A stretch of DNA of 64,000 bases from assembly GCA_027625915.1 (NCBI GenBank), contig JANTQA010000008.1:149001-213000 (forward strand), in the 5' to 3' direction. Every line of letters begins with the position of its first letter. Within the stretch, counting starts at the first letter, position 1. The stretch is from Anaeramoeba flamelloides (lineage: Eukaryota; Metamonada; Anaeramoebidae). Both the position numbers and the translations under genes were made by a program. Below, in pieces: positions 1-11,719 of this stretch. The notes below the pieces were generated by a model. That model was not told where the DNA came from and ran no database searches. It was given only the letters and a program-made list of their open reading frames with translations.

Positions 1-985
1 TGAAAAAAATTTTTTCAAAAAAAAATTTAAACATTGGCTAATTTTTCTCTTTTTAATAACTCCACTTAGAATAAGCATTCTAGTTAATAAGAGATCTTGG
101 ATCAAAAATTATTTTTCAAGACATTTTACAATTTAAGTTGGAAAATCCGATCTTTCAGGTTCCATTAAGATTTTTTTCAAATGTAATAGTAAAAAATTAA
201 TTTTCACAGTTAAGAGGTTATTTAATTATCATTCAAAAGCATTTTAAATTTAATATTATATCTTTCAAATGGGGAACCAACTATTTGGAAAATTCAAAAA
301 TTAAAAAAAAGCGCCGTTAGGTTTTTTTTAATTTCTAGGTTAAAAGAAAACTTATTTAATTTTCAGTTTATTTCAAAAATTAAAAAAAAACGCCGTTAGG
401 TTTTCCATAATTCAAAAGAATTGAGTTAAATCTTCGATTTTCCTCTATTCCTTTGAATTATGGAAAAGCGTCTTTAGGTTTTTTTAATTCCAGAATTTAA
501 AAGAATTGAGTAAAATCTCTGATTTTTCTCTATTCTTTTGAATCATAAAAAACCCTAGGCACTCTGTGGCACTCTACGGTACTTGGCTGCACTTGACGGG
601 CACCTTCGTTAGGATTTCCAGGTTTCAAAAGAATAGAGTAAATCATGAATTGTACTACATTCTTTTGAAACCTGGAAGTCATAGGACATCGGCGTATTTA
701 TCATCAGTAATTATATTTTTTTTTATGTATTTGAGTTTTTTAAGAAGAATAGGGTATTTTGAAAAATATTCGTTATTATCTACCAAAGTAAATATCTCAA
801 AGTCGAATTTAAATCAAAATTCATTTAATACATTCATTTAAAATTTTAAAAAAAAAAAAAAACACTTTTTTACTCGACTAGAGAGCTTTGGAAATCGTAG
901 TACTATTAACAACAAGAAATACAATAGCCTCAAGAATTTGAAGTTCTGGAATGTTGATTATATTGTAAATAAATTTTATTAATTA
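1..985. repeat. dispersed repeat, copy 1 (first part)
   Basis: This non-coding stretch has a clear diverged relative at 24762-25905 in the same orientation. Shared landmarks in the same order include the opening TGAAAAAAATTTTTTCAAAA, a GATCTTGGATCAAAAATTAT block, a GGCACTCTACGG-type block, and AAGTTCTGGAAT then TTGATTATATTGT near the end. The window start cuts it. No coding capacity was found; the short open frame at 566-841 lies inside the repeat and resembles no protein. Family and mobility are unknown. Confidence 0.7.
405..675. repeat. three consecutive hairpins with related stems
   Basis: Inverted repeats lie at 405-463, about 491-546 and 618-675. All share a stem like CAAAAGAATTGAG paired with CTCTATTCTTTTG around an AT-rich loop. 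The third has a perfect 17-bp outer stem, CCAGGTTTCAAAAGAAT with its complement. Related single hairpins lie near 3000-3050 and 19060-19110. Confidence 0.75.
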
Positions 986-1544
986 TCATGAATTACTAAT
1001 TAAAGTATCAGTTTATTCTAAATCAAAATTTTCAATTTTATTTATTCATACAAGTGTTGTTGAAAATTATTTTTGAAAAATTTAAAACATTTAAGAACTA
1101 TTCTTATTTTATACTCTGTGGGTACTGGAATACAATACCTTAATCAATAAAAATGATTTAAAAGAATGACGATTAAAGGAAAGTCAAGTTATTGGAATTT
1201 TTAGGATTGTTAAAGATTTGAATAAAAAAATTTATTGATCCAAACAACTTTTTGAAAATTTCTAAATAAAACAATGTAAATTTAAAATGCGTTATTGGCG
1301 ATATTATGTACTTACAAATTTTGTATTCAAGTGTCAAAAAATTATGATAGACTAAAAATCCAGAAAAGAAAATTTTTTCAGTTAGGAATAATTTTTTTAT
1401 TCCATTTTTTTCTGAAAAAAAAAATTATTCAATTCATTTTATTTCTTACATTATAAATGGTTTTTACCATGTTTCATGACTATTCTTATCATTATTATAC
1501 AATAGATAGTTTTTATAAATATTAATATAAATGTTTTTTTGTTT

Positions 1545-2600
1545 TTCCTTTTTTTGACATAATTCTTTTGGATATACAAAAAACCGTGATTTATTCAACT
1601 GATTGAAAAATAAATGTATTTTTTTTAGAAGGATGGTTTAAATTATCAAAATTTTAAAGTCTTTTCATAAATTTTAACAAGAAATTTGGTTTTTATTATA
1701 AAATTTGATTTTTTAAAATAAAATTTTCTTCAAGATATTTTGGATTTAGGTAATTTTACCCTATAAATTCATAATCAATTTTTCTATTACAAAAATGATT
1801 TAAATTGTTATAAGGATTCTTGTGAGTAAAACCAAAAGATTTGTTAAAAAAAAATTTCTCAAAATCGAAAATTTTTTTATCATCATTTTTCATTTTTTGA
1901 AAATGGGAAAATGACTTTTTTCAATTTTAAAGAATAAATTTTTTTTTTCAAAATAGATCTCAATTTAATTGATAAACTATTGTTATAGTTCTACTAAATA
2001 TTCATTTATTAAATCACCTATACCTCAATTAATTTTATTTGCTGTGATTTGAATTGAAAGATTAATAATTAAAAATAATAACAAAATAAAAAAAGTTTTT
2101 TTCAAAATCAAGACTTTCCAATATAAAACTCAAAATAGTGTTTACAATTTCATGAATTAACTTAATTCTTAAACAAAATAATAGGTTTCTTTTTTTCGTT
2201 TTATATTGGAAACATGTGAATTTTGGGATATCAATATAGAGGACTCAAATAAATGAATTGTTTAAATGAGGTTAACTCATCCATTCTATAATTCGAAACA
2301 CAGATTACAAATAAATAATTCTAAAACCTCTTGACAAGATTTCATTTTATTTTTAAATATTATTTATTTGCAAAAATTTTGAATCAAATCCACAAAACCT
2401 ATTTGTGGACTGAGATTTATCCCATCTAGAATTTTGATTTATTTTTTTGGAGAGATTACCAAATTTATTGAGATTAAGGATTTAGTATTTTTTAAAAAAC
2501 CTTTAAAGTAAATTTTTTATAAAATTAAATATCCTTAAAAACTAAAAACTTGAATCATTAATATCAAAAACACAAATAATAGGAAAAATTTGTCAAATAA
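1545..2600. repeat. dispersed repeat, copy 1 (second part)
   Basis: This is diverged similarity to about 35425-37400 in the same orientation. Matching landmarks in order are ATAATTCTTTTGG with TGATTTATTCA, AAAATTCAAAATCAATT-type blocks, AAGGATTCTT, and a GGTTAACTCATCCAT versus GGATTAACTTATCCATG block. The segment carries no supportable gene. The remainder of 986-3202 is AT-rich DNA where I see nothing else except a hairpin near 3000-3050. Confidence 0.55.
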
Positions 2601-3202
2601 AAAATATAAATTAATTTTGGACGATCAATCTAAAAATGGTTTGCATTTATCTTTGGGAAAATTTTCTAATTTTGTGATTTTTAACTAGTTTTCTTTGGAA
2701 TAGAGACAAAGTAACAAAAAAATCAAGAATCATTAGGCTAACCTTTAACATTTTTACCTATTTTGGATAATCCTTAATTGATCTTACTTTCCATTTCCAT
2801 GTTTCTGTGATTCATTCAATGTTTTCCACAAAAAGAGTGTTTCACTTTTTTTTCCAAAGTTAATAAATATAATTACTTCACAATATTCCAAAGAGATATT
2901 CAAATATTAAAATTTATTCTCAATTAAAAAATATATTTGTTGCAGCTGTTTTAAAAAAGTGATAACTGAAAGTAATTAAAAATAGTTATACAACCTGCTT
3001 AAAAGAATAGAATAAAATCTTTGGGCTCACTTTATTATTTTAAATTCCTATAGACCTACCAGCTCTGACTGAAGAAGAGTTTATTTTAAAAATTTAATCT
3101 TTATTTTTGGACTTACAAATAAAAAAAAATAATTTATAATTCACTTTATCAATTTATTTTCAAAATATATGTATACAAATATATAATAATAATAATAATA
3201 AG

Positions 3203-5065
3203 GTACCTGACTTTATGATGAAAATACATTGGGAAATAAATTCATGGCTTCCATTTATTGAAAAATTTCTACCAAGTGATGAATATTTAATTTGGAAAAC
3301 TGATTCAAATATCCGAGTGGATTGTACGTTAATTGGATTTGAAAATAGAAATTGGGTCAGGGGTAATGTTTCTCTTTTATTGACGGGACTAAAAACTGAA
3401 ACGCCGGGTGATGTTTTTATTATAGATCATGACAATGGCACATATTTAAACACTTCTAAGGAAATTAAGAAGGGGAGAGAAAACATAAGGGTGACAGAAA
3501 ACGATATTGATTTTTTAATGGAAAACGATATGGTGAAATCAACAATTAACACTTCGAATTGTAAATTTCAAAAAAAAAAATCTTGGTTTGCAGATCGAAA
3601 AAATCAAAAGATTGGAAATTGGAATGCAAAAGTATACGAAGTGAAGAATTTGTTATATGAAGGAACAATTCGGCAAGTTGTAAGAACACCAAAAAAAAAG
3701 GGCAACAAAAAGAAAAATAATAAACAAGATCGAAGAAGAAATAAAGATCGGGTGGAGAAATTTTCTGAAAAAGAAAAAAAAGCTTATGAAAATTTTCTGA
3801 AAAAACAAAAAAGCAATAAATCAACAAGAAAGCATAAAAAGAAAAAAAGTAAAAAGCATAATCAGAAAGACAAGAGAAAAAAGATATTTTCTGAAACTGA
3901 AAAGGAAAGAAGGAAAAAAATATTTTCTGAAAGTGAAAAGGAAAGAAGGAGAAGAAAAGAAAAGCAAATCGAAAGGCAAAATGAAACCGGTGAGGAAATA
4001 GAGGCAAACGAAGAAAATTTAAATAAAGATGGTATTGTCGAACAAAACGAAACAGGAATGAAAGGTGATGGTAAAGAGAAAGAGAAAAGGAAAAAGAAAG
4101 AAAAGGGAAAGAAAGATGAGAAGGAAAGCATTAAAGAAGAAGAAGAAGAAGAAAAGAAGAAGAAGGGGAGAGGGGAAAAAATATTAACAGATTCAAGATC
4201 ACAAAAAATTACATCAAATAAAAACGATAGTACAAAAAATAATAAAATTAAAAAAAAAAAATCACAGGGTAGCCTTCCCAAATTTAATATAATTAAAAAG
4301 ACAAAGAACTTTTCTGGGACGGTTTGTTGTTCAAGAGATTTCCCATTAACAATTGAAAAAATCATCCCGATTTTTGAAGCATTAGCTCCTTTAAACCAAC
4401 AATTTGAAAAATTAAAAGATTTTATTTGTTTAAAGCTGCCTTTCCAAGGCTTTCCAATTCAAATGGAAGTGCCTGTGTTCCCGGGTATTTCTGCTATTGC
4501 CACCTTTACGCATTTCCAAGAAATGGATCCTGATCCAGAATTATTTCAAATCCCAAAAGGCTACCATGAAACGACTTCTTATGAAAATTATCGATCAGAA
4601 ATTAAAAACAAAAATAAACAAACCAAAAAAAAAAAAAATACAATAAAACCCATCAAGCCCATAAAACCAATGAGGCCAATTCACAAAATAAATCAAAAAG
4701 TTCACATAAAAAAAAAAAAAAAATCCCAAAAATCCAAATATCCAAATAATCTCAGAGCGAAGAGAAAAAAGGTCCCATTGGTGAAAAGATATAAAAGTGC
4801 TAATGAATTGACTGTTCGAGATCGAAATAAAAGAAAAACGCAGAATGAAAATAATAAATTAAAAGGCATGGGTATTAGTAATAGTAAAAGTAAAAATAAA
4901 ATTATTAGAAAAAAAAAAATTCGAAACCCAACAAAAAGTAGAAAATCTGACAAATTGAAAACGAAAAAACAAAACGGAAATTCTGAAGAAACTCAAAAAT
5001 TATTGTCAAAATCAAACTCAAACCAAAATATCAACAAAAAAAATATTAAAAATAATAAAAAATAA
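3203..5065 (+). CDS. ANKRD13-family protein, GPCR-chaperone domain (3' exon)
   Basis: The protein resembles the GPCR-chaperone region of ANKRD13 proteins, which in animals bind ubiquitinated receptors during endocytosis. The domain's start is clear: PDF, then HWEINSWLPF, LPSDEYLIWK, RVDCTLIGFENRNWVRG and VDHD-like IIDHDNGT. A middle block has NTSN, KSWFADRK and WNAKVYEVKN. Its end follows much later: FSGTVCCSRDFPLTIEKIIP, LKDFICLKLPFQGFPIQMEV, a PVFPG block and FQIPKGY. About 170 residues of lysine/glutamate-rich repeats (roughly residues 155-365 from the first Met) split the domain, and a basic tail of about 150 residues ends the protein. The frame is open to 3140 without a start, and the family-conserved VPDF precedes the first Met (3215), so I place a 3' splice site at 3202/3203 (taataag^GTACCT). 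No ankyrin-repeat exon was recognised upstream. Confidence 0.8.
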   Translation, partial: VPDFMMKIHWEINSWLPFIEKFLPSDEYLIWKTDSNIRVDCTLIGFENRNWVRGNVSLLLTGLKTETPGDVFIIDHDNGTYLNTSKEIKKGRENIRVTENDIDFLMENDMVKSTINTSNCKFQKKKSWFADRKNQKIGNWNAKVYEVKNLLYEGTIRQVVRTPKKKGNKKKNNKQDRRRNKDRVEKFSEKEKKAYENFLKKQKSNKSTRKHKKKKSKKHNQKDKRKKIFSETEKERRKKIFSESEKERRRRKEKQIERQNETGEEIEANEENLNKDGIVEQNETGMKGDGKEKEKRKKKEKGKKDEKESIKEEEEEEKKKKGRGEKILTDSRSQKITSNKNDSTKNNKIKKKKSQGSLPKFNIIKKTKNFSGTVCCSRDFPLTIEKIIPIFEALAPLNQQFEKLKDFICLKLPFQGFPIQMEVPVFPGISAIATFTHFQEMDPDPELFQIPKGYHETTSYENYRSEIKNKNKQTKKKKNTIKPIKPIKPMRPIHKINQKVHIKKKKKSQKSKYPNNLRAKRKKVPLVKRYKSANELTVRDRNKRKTQNENNKLKGMGISNSKSKNKIIRKKKIRNPTKSRKSDKLKTKKQNGNSEETQKLLSKSNSNQNINKKNIKNNKK

Positions 5066-6577
5066 AATTCATGATGATTTGGTCTTCCAAATAACAAAGA
5101 AAGAAAGATAAACCACGAGTTTTTTTAATAAATTTTTACATTTTTGGTTTTATTTATTTTCATTTGATATGAATTTTTTTTTGCTGTTCGCTCTTGTCAT
5201 ATTTTTGTTACAAACATCCATATCATAACTTTTATCAAATAATTGTCTTTATTTTAAATATGGTAAGTACCTTTTTCGACTTTTAAGTGCCTCAGTGTTT
5301 TCAAAATTGAATAATAAAAATCATTTCTTTATCTTAAAATGGTTAATGTTTTAATAAAAAGAAGAGTGGTCTGTTTTATAGTAGAATGCTATTTACCATA
5401 GAATCTAAAACAGTAAGATCAAAAAATATTATAATATTTATCAAGAAATAATAATAATAAATCAAATTTATATATTGATCTTATGTTTAATTTTTGGCGT
5501 GATTACTCATTTCTTCTTGCTCTTTAAATTTGATTTTTAATTCTGAATGGAAAAACATTTATTGGAAAAATTTTGAGAAATAAACCAAACTATTTTTCAA
5601 AAATGTTTATCATTTGATAATGTTATTGGAAGGGATTTTATCCTATACTCTTATTAAAAAAACTATTTTAAAAATATGTTCAAATTTTGGATCAGAATCA
5701 TTTTTTCTAATTTTATTAAATTTTTGTTTTGCTTTTTCTAAATTATTCTTTCTTTTTCTTTTCTTTTTTTTTTTTTTTTCTTTTTACTTTTTTTTTCTCT
5801 TTCTTTTTCTTACTTTGTTTCACTTTTTTGTTTTTTTATATTTGTTTATTTTTTTTAACATTTTTTTATAAGAAAGTCAGGTTAATATATATATATATAT
5901 ATATATATCTTAGAAAATACGAAAAACATTTAGAAAAATGAGATTATATAATGACTTTTAAAGTGTATATAAGGATAAATTAAAAATATTTTGGTTTAAC
6001 TGGTTTTTGTGAAAGTTCAATGATAAAAAATTCATTCTACTTTTTTCATAAAATTGTGATTCAATTTTTTTTTTCTATGGGTTTTATTTTTGTTACTTTT
6101 TTTAATACAGCCTTTTATTTATTTGAATAGTTTAAAAAAGGTGAAATATTTAATAGATTAAAGAATTAGTTTTTCTTGAATATAAAATATTTCGTTTTTT
6201 TTTTTGTTTTTTTGTAATTGAATATTTAAGGTAAGCCACAATTTTTAGAATGGAATATTTTTTTCTATCTCAATAGAATATCAAAATCTAAATTACAATC
6301 CCAATTATCACTTAATTAATCTAATTCTAGATTTAGATTAATAAAATATGATATTTTATAAATATTCTTGAGAAATATTTATCTCTCTATTTTTTTATTT
6401 AATTTTCAAATTATTTTTAATTATTGTTCATTAAATATTAGGATTATTGTTTACTTTTTGTTAAATTTTGGAATTTGTTATCAATATTAGACTAATTTTT
6501 AATATATATGACACAATTGATAAAAAATAAATGAAATTTACTTTTTTATCAAATTAAATTATTGTTTTTTAATTAAT
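5066..6577. other. gene-free AT-rich spacer
   Basis: It holds long T-runs (about 5750-5870), a TA dinucleotide tract around 5884-5908 and no credible gene. Open frames here are only translated T-tracts (poly-Phe/Leu). Confidence 0.7.
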
Positions 6578-6698
6578 GTATTCGGCCATACCCAATTTAA
6601 TAATCCTGGACACATTCCGAACCCAGAAGATAAACGAATTGAGGGCTAAGCTAGTTAGTGAGATGGGGAACCTCTCGCGAACACTTGGTGTTGAATAC
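6578..6698 (+). rRNA. 5S ribosomal RNA
   Basis: The 121-nt sequence has 5S rRNA structure. Its ends GTATTC and GAATAC pair exactly as helix I. The conserved GGCCATAC follows the 5' strand. Helix III is CUGG/CCAG around the 13-nt loop containing CCGAAC, and CAATT/AATTG can form helix II. The internal promoter region is recognisable, with a box A-like GGGCTAAGCTAGTTAGTG and a box C-like GATGGGGAACCTC. The 3' end is followed at once by ten T residues, the usual Pol III stop. It is a single copy here, not linked to other rRNA genes, in a gene-poor spacer. Length and all helices are as expected for a working gene. Confidence 0.93.
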
Positions 6699-6708
6699 TT
6701 TTTTTTTT
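6699..6708 (+). terminator. RNA polymerase III T-run terminator of 5S rRNA
   Basis: Ten consecutive T residues directly follow the 3' strand of 5S helix I, as expected for Pol III termination. Confidence 0.85.
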
Positions 6709-8364
6709 AATTTTTTTTATGGTTGATCTATTTAAAATATAAAAATTTCAACAATAAACAAACTTATGAAATTATTTATAAAAAATATGTTAAATGATGC
6801 GTTATTTTATTTAGAATCTTTATTGTTTTTGTTAATTTAAACCAATTTACTCACACATCATAAAAAAAATAAAAATACTGTTATTGTTATATTTTTTTGA
6901 CTAAAATTAAAAAAAAATACCGATGTATCACATCATAGAATATTTGTCAATAAATTGTTTCTCAAAATCTTATCAAAACTAGATTTTTGTAAGAAAAAGG
7001 TGTCTTTTGAATCTTTCTGATAAAATCACAATATTTATCAAAATCTTTAAAAAAATATTTTTGTTTCAATGTAGTTCTCTCAATTTTATAGTTGTTGTAA
7101 TTATATACAAAGTTCAAGGTACAACAATATAATTTAAAGTCTGTAATACTATTACATATATCATAAATCTTATTTCTCTGTATTTCTTTAATTTAAATTA
7201 TTTTTCTTTTGAGTTTTTCTTTTTTTTTTTTTTTACTTTTTATTGTCATTTATTTATAAATACAATAAAATCTTTTCTTTTTATTTTAAAAGAAAAACTA
7301 TCAGATGAGTTATAATCTTGCCTAGATTAAATTTAGAATAAAAATTTTTTAACACACGTTTATAGTGTCAGTAAACTGTCACCAAGTACTGTAGAGTGTT
7401 GTAGTCTGCATTTTTTTTTGTTTTTTATTTTAATAAAAGAATCGATAAAAATCAAAGATCTTACCCAATTCGTTTAAATTCTGGATAACCAACTGTGGTT
7501 TTTTTGACATTTTCTGTTTTAACAGTAAAGTGTTCTAGGTTTTTTTTGAGGGTTTCTATTTTATTTGTGAAGTGTTCTAGGTTTTTTTTACTTTAGAAAT
7601 AAATAGAAAACTCAAGAAAAGTTGAACAACTATTTTTTATTTAATTTGAGAATTAAAAAGAAAATTTATTTAATTTTTGTTTTATTTCTCTCGTTAAAAA
7701 AAAAAGCTAACAGTAAAACATGAGTTACTTTTGTTTAATCCACCCACTTCCATATTAATGCGAATAAAAAATATATAACTTATTGATCACATTTTCAATC
7801 AGAAATTTTTTTCACATAAATCAATTGAAAATAACTCTAAAAAAAATCAATAAACAAGAAATAAAAAATCTAAAAATTCGGTTTATTAAAGTTTTTATTT
7901 TTGAAAAAAAGATATTTTGGATAAAAATTGTTAATAATAATAATACTTTGGAAACATATTTATTATTATTATTTAAATTATTAACTTTTATAAAATTAAA
8001 AATTTGAAACAAATATTTTGCATTTTATATTAATAGACAATAAAAGACAATGATTATAAAAATAATGAAAAAAAAAAATAATTATTAACAATTAACTTTT
8101 ACTCATTTTCCCCTAATTTTTTTTTTTTTTTTTTTTGAAACAGTTATAAAAAAAAAAATAGGAAAAATGAAATAATAATTAATATTTTGTAAATTTCTTT
8201 AGTTACTTCCAAAAAGTGTAAACCAAAATTTTTGAAAAAAAAAATATCCATCAAAGGGGTTTTAACAAATTAAATATAACAATTTGTGGATAAATAATCA
8301 AAAGTTTTAGTATACACTTTCTGGGGTATGACTCTATCTTGGCTATTTGGTGATTTATTATTTC
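6709..8364. other. gene-free spacer with a repeat fragment
   Basis: About 7370-7600 contains motifs of the dispersed repeat seen at 18780-19110 and 25190-25610 (GTAGAGTGTTGTAG, and GTGTTCTAGGTTTTTTT twice). The rest is AT-rich with homopolymer runs. The small open frames at 7783-8012 read on both strands as low-complexity sequence and I do not call them genes. Confidence 0.6.
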
Positions 8365-11300
8365 TTAAATGATCTTAGATTTTGATTTTTTTTTTTGTTT
8401 TTTTTTTTTAGATTTTTTTTTTTGTTTTTTTTTTTTAGATTTTGATTTTTGTTTTTTTTTTTTAGATTTTGATTTTTTTTTGTTTTTCTTGGATTTTAAT
8501 TTTTTTTTTTTCTTTTTTGTAAATGTTTTTTCCTTTTTGAAATCATTTGATTTCAAATCATTTTTAATATTCAAGCAAAAGGATTCTATCAAGTCCGAGT
8601 CGGTTATCATATTTTCATTTGAACTTGTTGTTAGACTTGATGTAAAGCTTGATGATGAGCTTAACTTATTGAAATTATTTTGAGTGATCGGTTGTAAAGA
8701 GCTACAAACAGAAGATACACTTGAAGACTCCGAACTTGAATTTTCCTTCCGGCTATCGCTCAAATCCACGCCCAGTCTTTTGCTTGTGTTCTTGGTTCCC
8801 CTTTCGCTGAAATTTGAGTCCGTATTATCGTCACCCATTGTAAGAGAATTAGTATCTGAATCCGAGTCTGAGTGTGAATAAAAACTAAAATCGAGAGACC
8901 TATCGTTTTTGAATTCGTTTAATCTTTTGATGATCTCTTCTTTTTTGTTGCTGTTGTTGGGTTTTTTTTTGTTTGGGATTTGGGAAACAATATAATCAAT
9001 AAAGCGGTTGAATTGGTTATAAAATTTGTCTCTAAATTGGGTTTCGATATTATTATGCTTGCCATTTTTGATCCATACCCCGTCAAACTTCTTCGGGAAT
9101 AAATTATACAGCTTTTTACCATGATTAATAGAAACAACACTATCATCGGTTCCATGGATGACCATAACTGGGGATTTCACCTTTGGTGCCTTTTTTACAT
9201 TCACAAATTTGTCTAATGGCAAATTGCAAGCTAGTTTCATAACTACCCTGAAAATTGAAAGTATTGGCGACATTAGAAAAACACCTCCACATGGGTATTT
9301 GGTCGCCATTTCAAGTACAACAGCTGTTCCTAAGCTATGCCCAAACCAGATGATTTCTTCTGCTGGTACTTTTTTTTCTTTGGTGACCCAATTATAAACT
9401 GCCTCGGCACTTAGATAGCAGTTTTTTTCTCTCGTTTTGCCTTCTGTTTGTGGGAACCCTGGATATTCAAATAAATATATATCACAGTTGGTTTTTTTGG
9501 CAATCCGGATCGCATAATGATCTAATTCAGATATAGATTCGCCATTGCCATGTGCAAATATAACCGTTAGCCTTTTCCTTGATTGGATTTTTTCATCCTT
9601 TTTATCCTTTTCTACTTCTTCACTTTTTTTTTCATTTGCTATGGGGTTTATTAATTTGTCATTTTATTGTTTTTTTTTTATTTAATAACCAACGTTAAAT
9701 TGTAATTTTGGAAAATTAATTTTTAATTAGTTTGGAGAAAGTTAATTAAGAATAAAGTTGATTTTAAAAATAATTATAGACACATTGTAAAGAATTTTAA
9801 TTTATATTTGTGCTTTCAGATCAATTATCAGAAGTTTCAGAACATTTTTTTTTACCATTAACTTGAGAATCAATTTTTTTTATCATTAATTTTAAAATCA
9901 ATTTTTAGTACAGTTAGATCCTAACACAGGAGTAAAGATGAACTTTTTAAAAAATAGAATTTTTTTCAAAGTTTTACTTTTAAATTTGAATTTTGAAAAT
10001 TGAACATGTTTAAATTTTGGTTTAATTTACTTCTTTGAATTCTATTTAAGTGCTATATTCCCAGGTGAAAATGGTGAAATAATGTATAAAAATACAATTG
10101 AAAGTGTTTTGTAATCTCAGTAATATATATACACTGAGAATTTCTTTGAGAAAGAATGAGAAATTTTCACAATTTTAACAATTTTTAACTTGAAAGATCA
10201 TACCAAAATTTGATTTTTAATATTTTAGAATTTTCATTTCAACTTTCTATAAAAACTCACAATAATCCCTCTGGCTGTTCTAAATGTTTTTTACATTTGC
10301 TTTTGCATGTTTGAAATGTTCTCAAATTTGAACTTGTACTTGAAAATCCACAAAAGCCATTTTTTGGCAATTATTTTTTGTGTTATTTTCAATTTCCTTT
10401 TCATTGAAAAAGATTGAAAAAAAGTCTGCGTGAAAAGGTAAAGATAACAAAAAATGTTTTTTTTAAGATTAGCCTTAGTGGATAATAAACTTATCTTTGA
10501 GTCTTTAATAAGATTCCTAAATAAAAATTTAGGAATTCGGACACACAAGAGGGGCTAATAACTCCTCCCTTAAATAATATAAAAAAAAAAAAAAAATGTT
10601 TTTTTTTTTTTTTTTGTCCAATTTATCCAATGTGAAAATTTTTTGTGAGAAGTGAAAGTGAAATACTATTTGTTGAAAAATAAATGGAACAAAAGTTTCA
10701 TTCAGCTTTCCAAAAAAAGATTTTTAAATCAGGTTACATTTTAAATTTTTAATTCTTATAACTGGCTTAAATTAATAAATTTACTTTTGAGAATTGGGGA
10801 CTTTGATGGTTTGATTTTAATTCTTTACATGAGATTATTTTGGAAAGTTAAATGAAAATTTTGATCTTTTTATTTTACAATTAACAGTAACACAATAGTC
10901 CAACACCTTTAAGGGTGAAAACGTAGTCCTAAAGTTCTAAGAATCAATCTCAGTTTTAAATTTTTATGATTTTTCAATCAAGTGTGAAATAACCAGAAAA
11001 ATGTTTGGACATTCTCACTTGTGTAATACAAAAGCTACCACTTTTAATGTACAAACTTTCAACAAAATTTAAGCTACAAAAAAAAAAATACCAAATTACT
11101 GGTATTTATTTGCCTAATAAACAGTAAAAAATTTTCACTTCATTTTCGTTTATTTTTCTTTATTATAAATAGAGTATTCAAAGAAGTTGATTGTAATTTC
11201 TGATCTAGATTTGAAAAGGGATAATGAAAAACAAGTCAAATTTTTTTATTTGTTAGGTAAATATCAGGAAAGCAAAAAAATTTTGATTCTCGGAAAGTAA

Positions 11301-11679
11301 AGTGTTGAAAAAAAAAATTCGAAGAAATGTGCCTTAATTTGAAATTTTTTGTGCCTTTATTTTCGTTGGAGTTTTGTGCTTTAAAAGTGGTTTCTTTTGT
11401 ATTACACAAGTGAAAAATGTGTATCATTTTTTTTTTTCTAGTTAGAACCTTAAAAACAGTAAAAACTGCAAAGATTAAATAATCAGATATTTGTGAAAGG
11501 GTTTGTCTGTGAATTCGAATCTTTGATCTTTCAATCAGAAGATCGACAAAAATTTTCTATTAAATTGCTTTTGAAATACCCAGTTAGAGTTTTTTAATCA
11601 ATGGACGAGAAAGAGTTATCAGAGTTTTTTTGAATTTACAATATGACAAAATATTATTTTTAAAAACAAGGAAAGATCA

Positions 11680-11719
<40 letters not shown>

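Noticed and set aside
566..841. 91-residue open frame
   Set aside because: It lies inside a dispersed hairpin repeat, and the related copy at 24762-25905 does not keep it open.
3546..4953. Minus-strand open frames opposite the lysine-rich gene
   Set aside because: They are poly-Phe/Ser/Leu translations of the complement of AAA/GAA codons.
5614..5941. Two overlapping plus-strand open frames
   Set aside because: They are translated T-runs and TA repeats with no other content.
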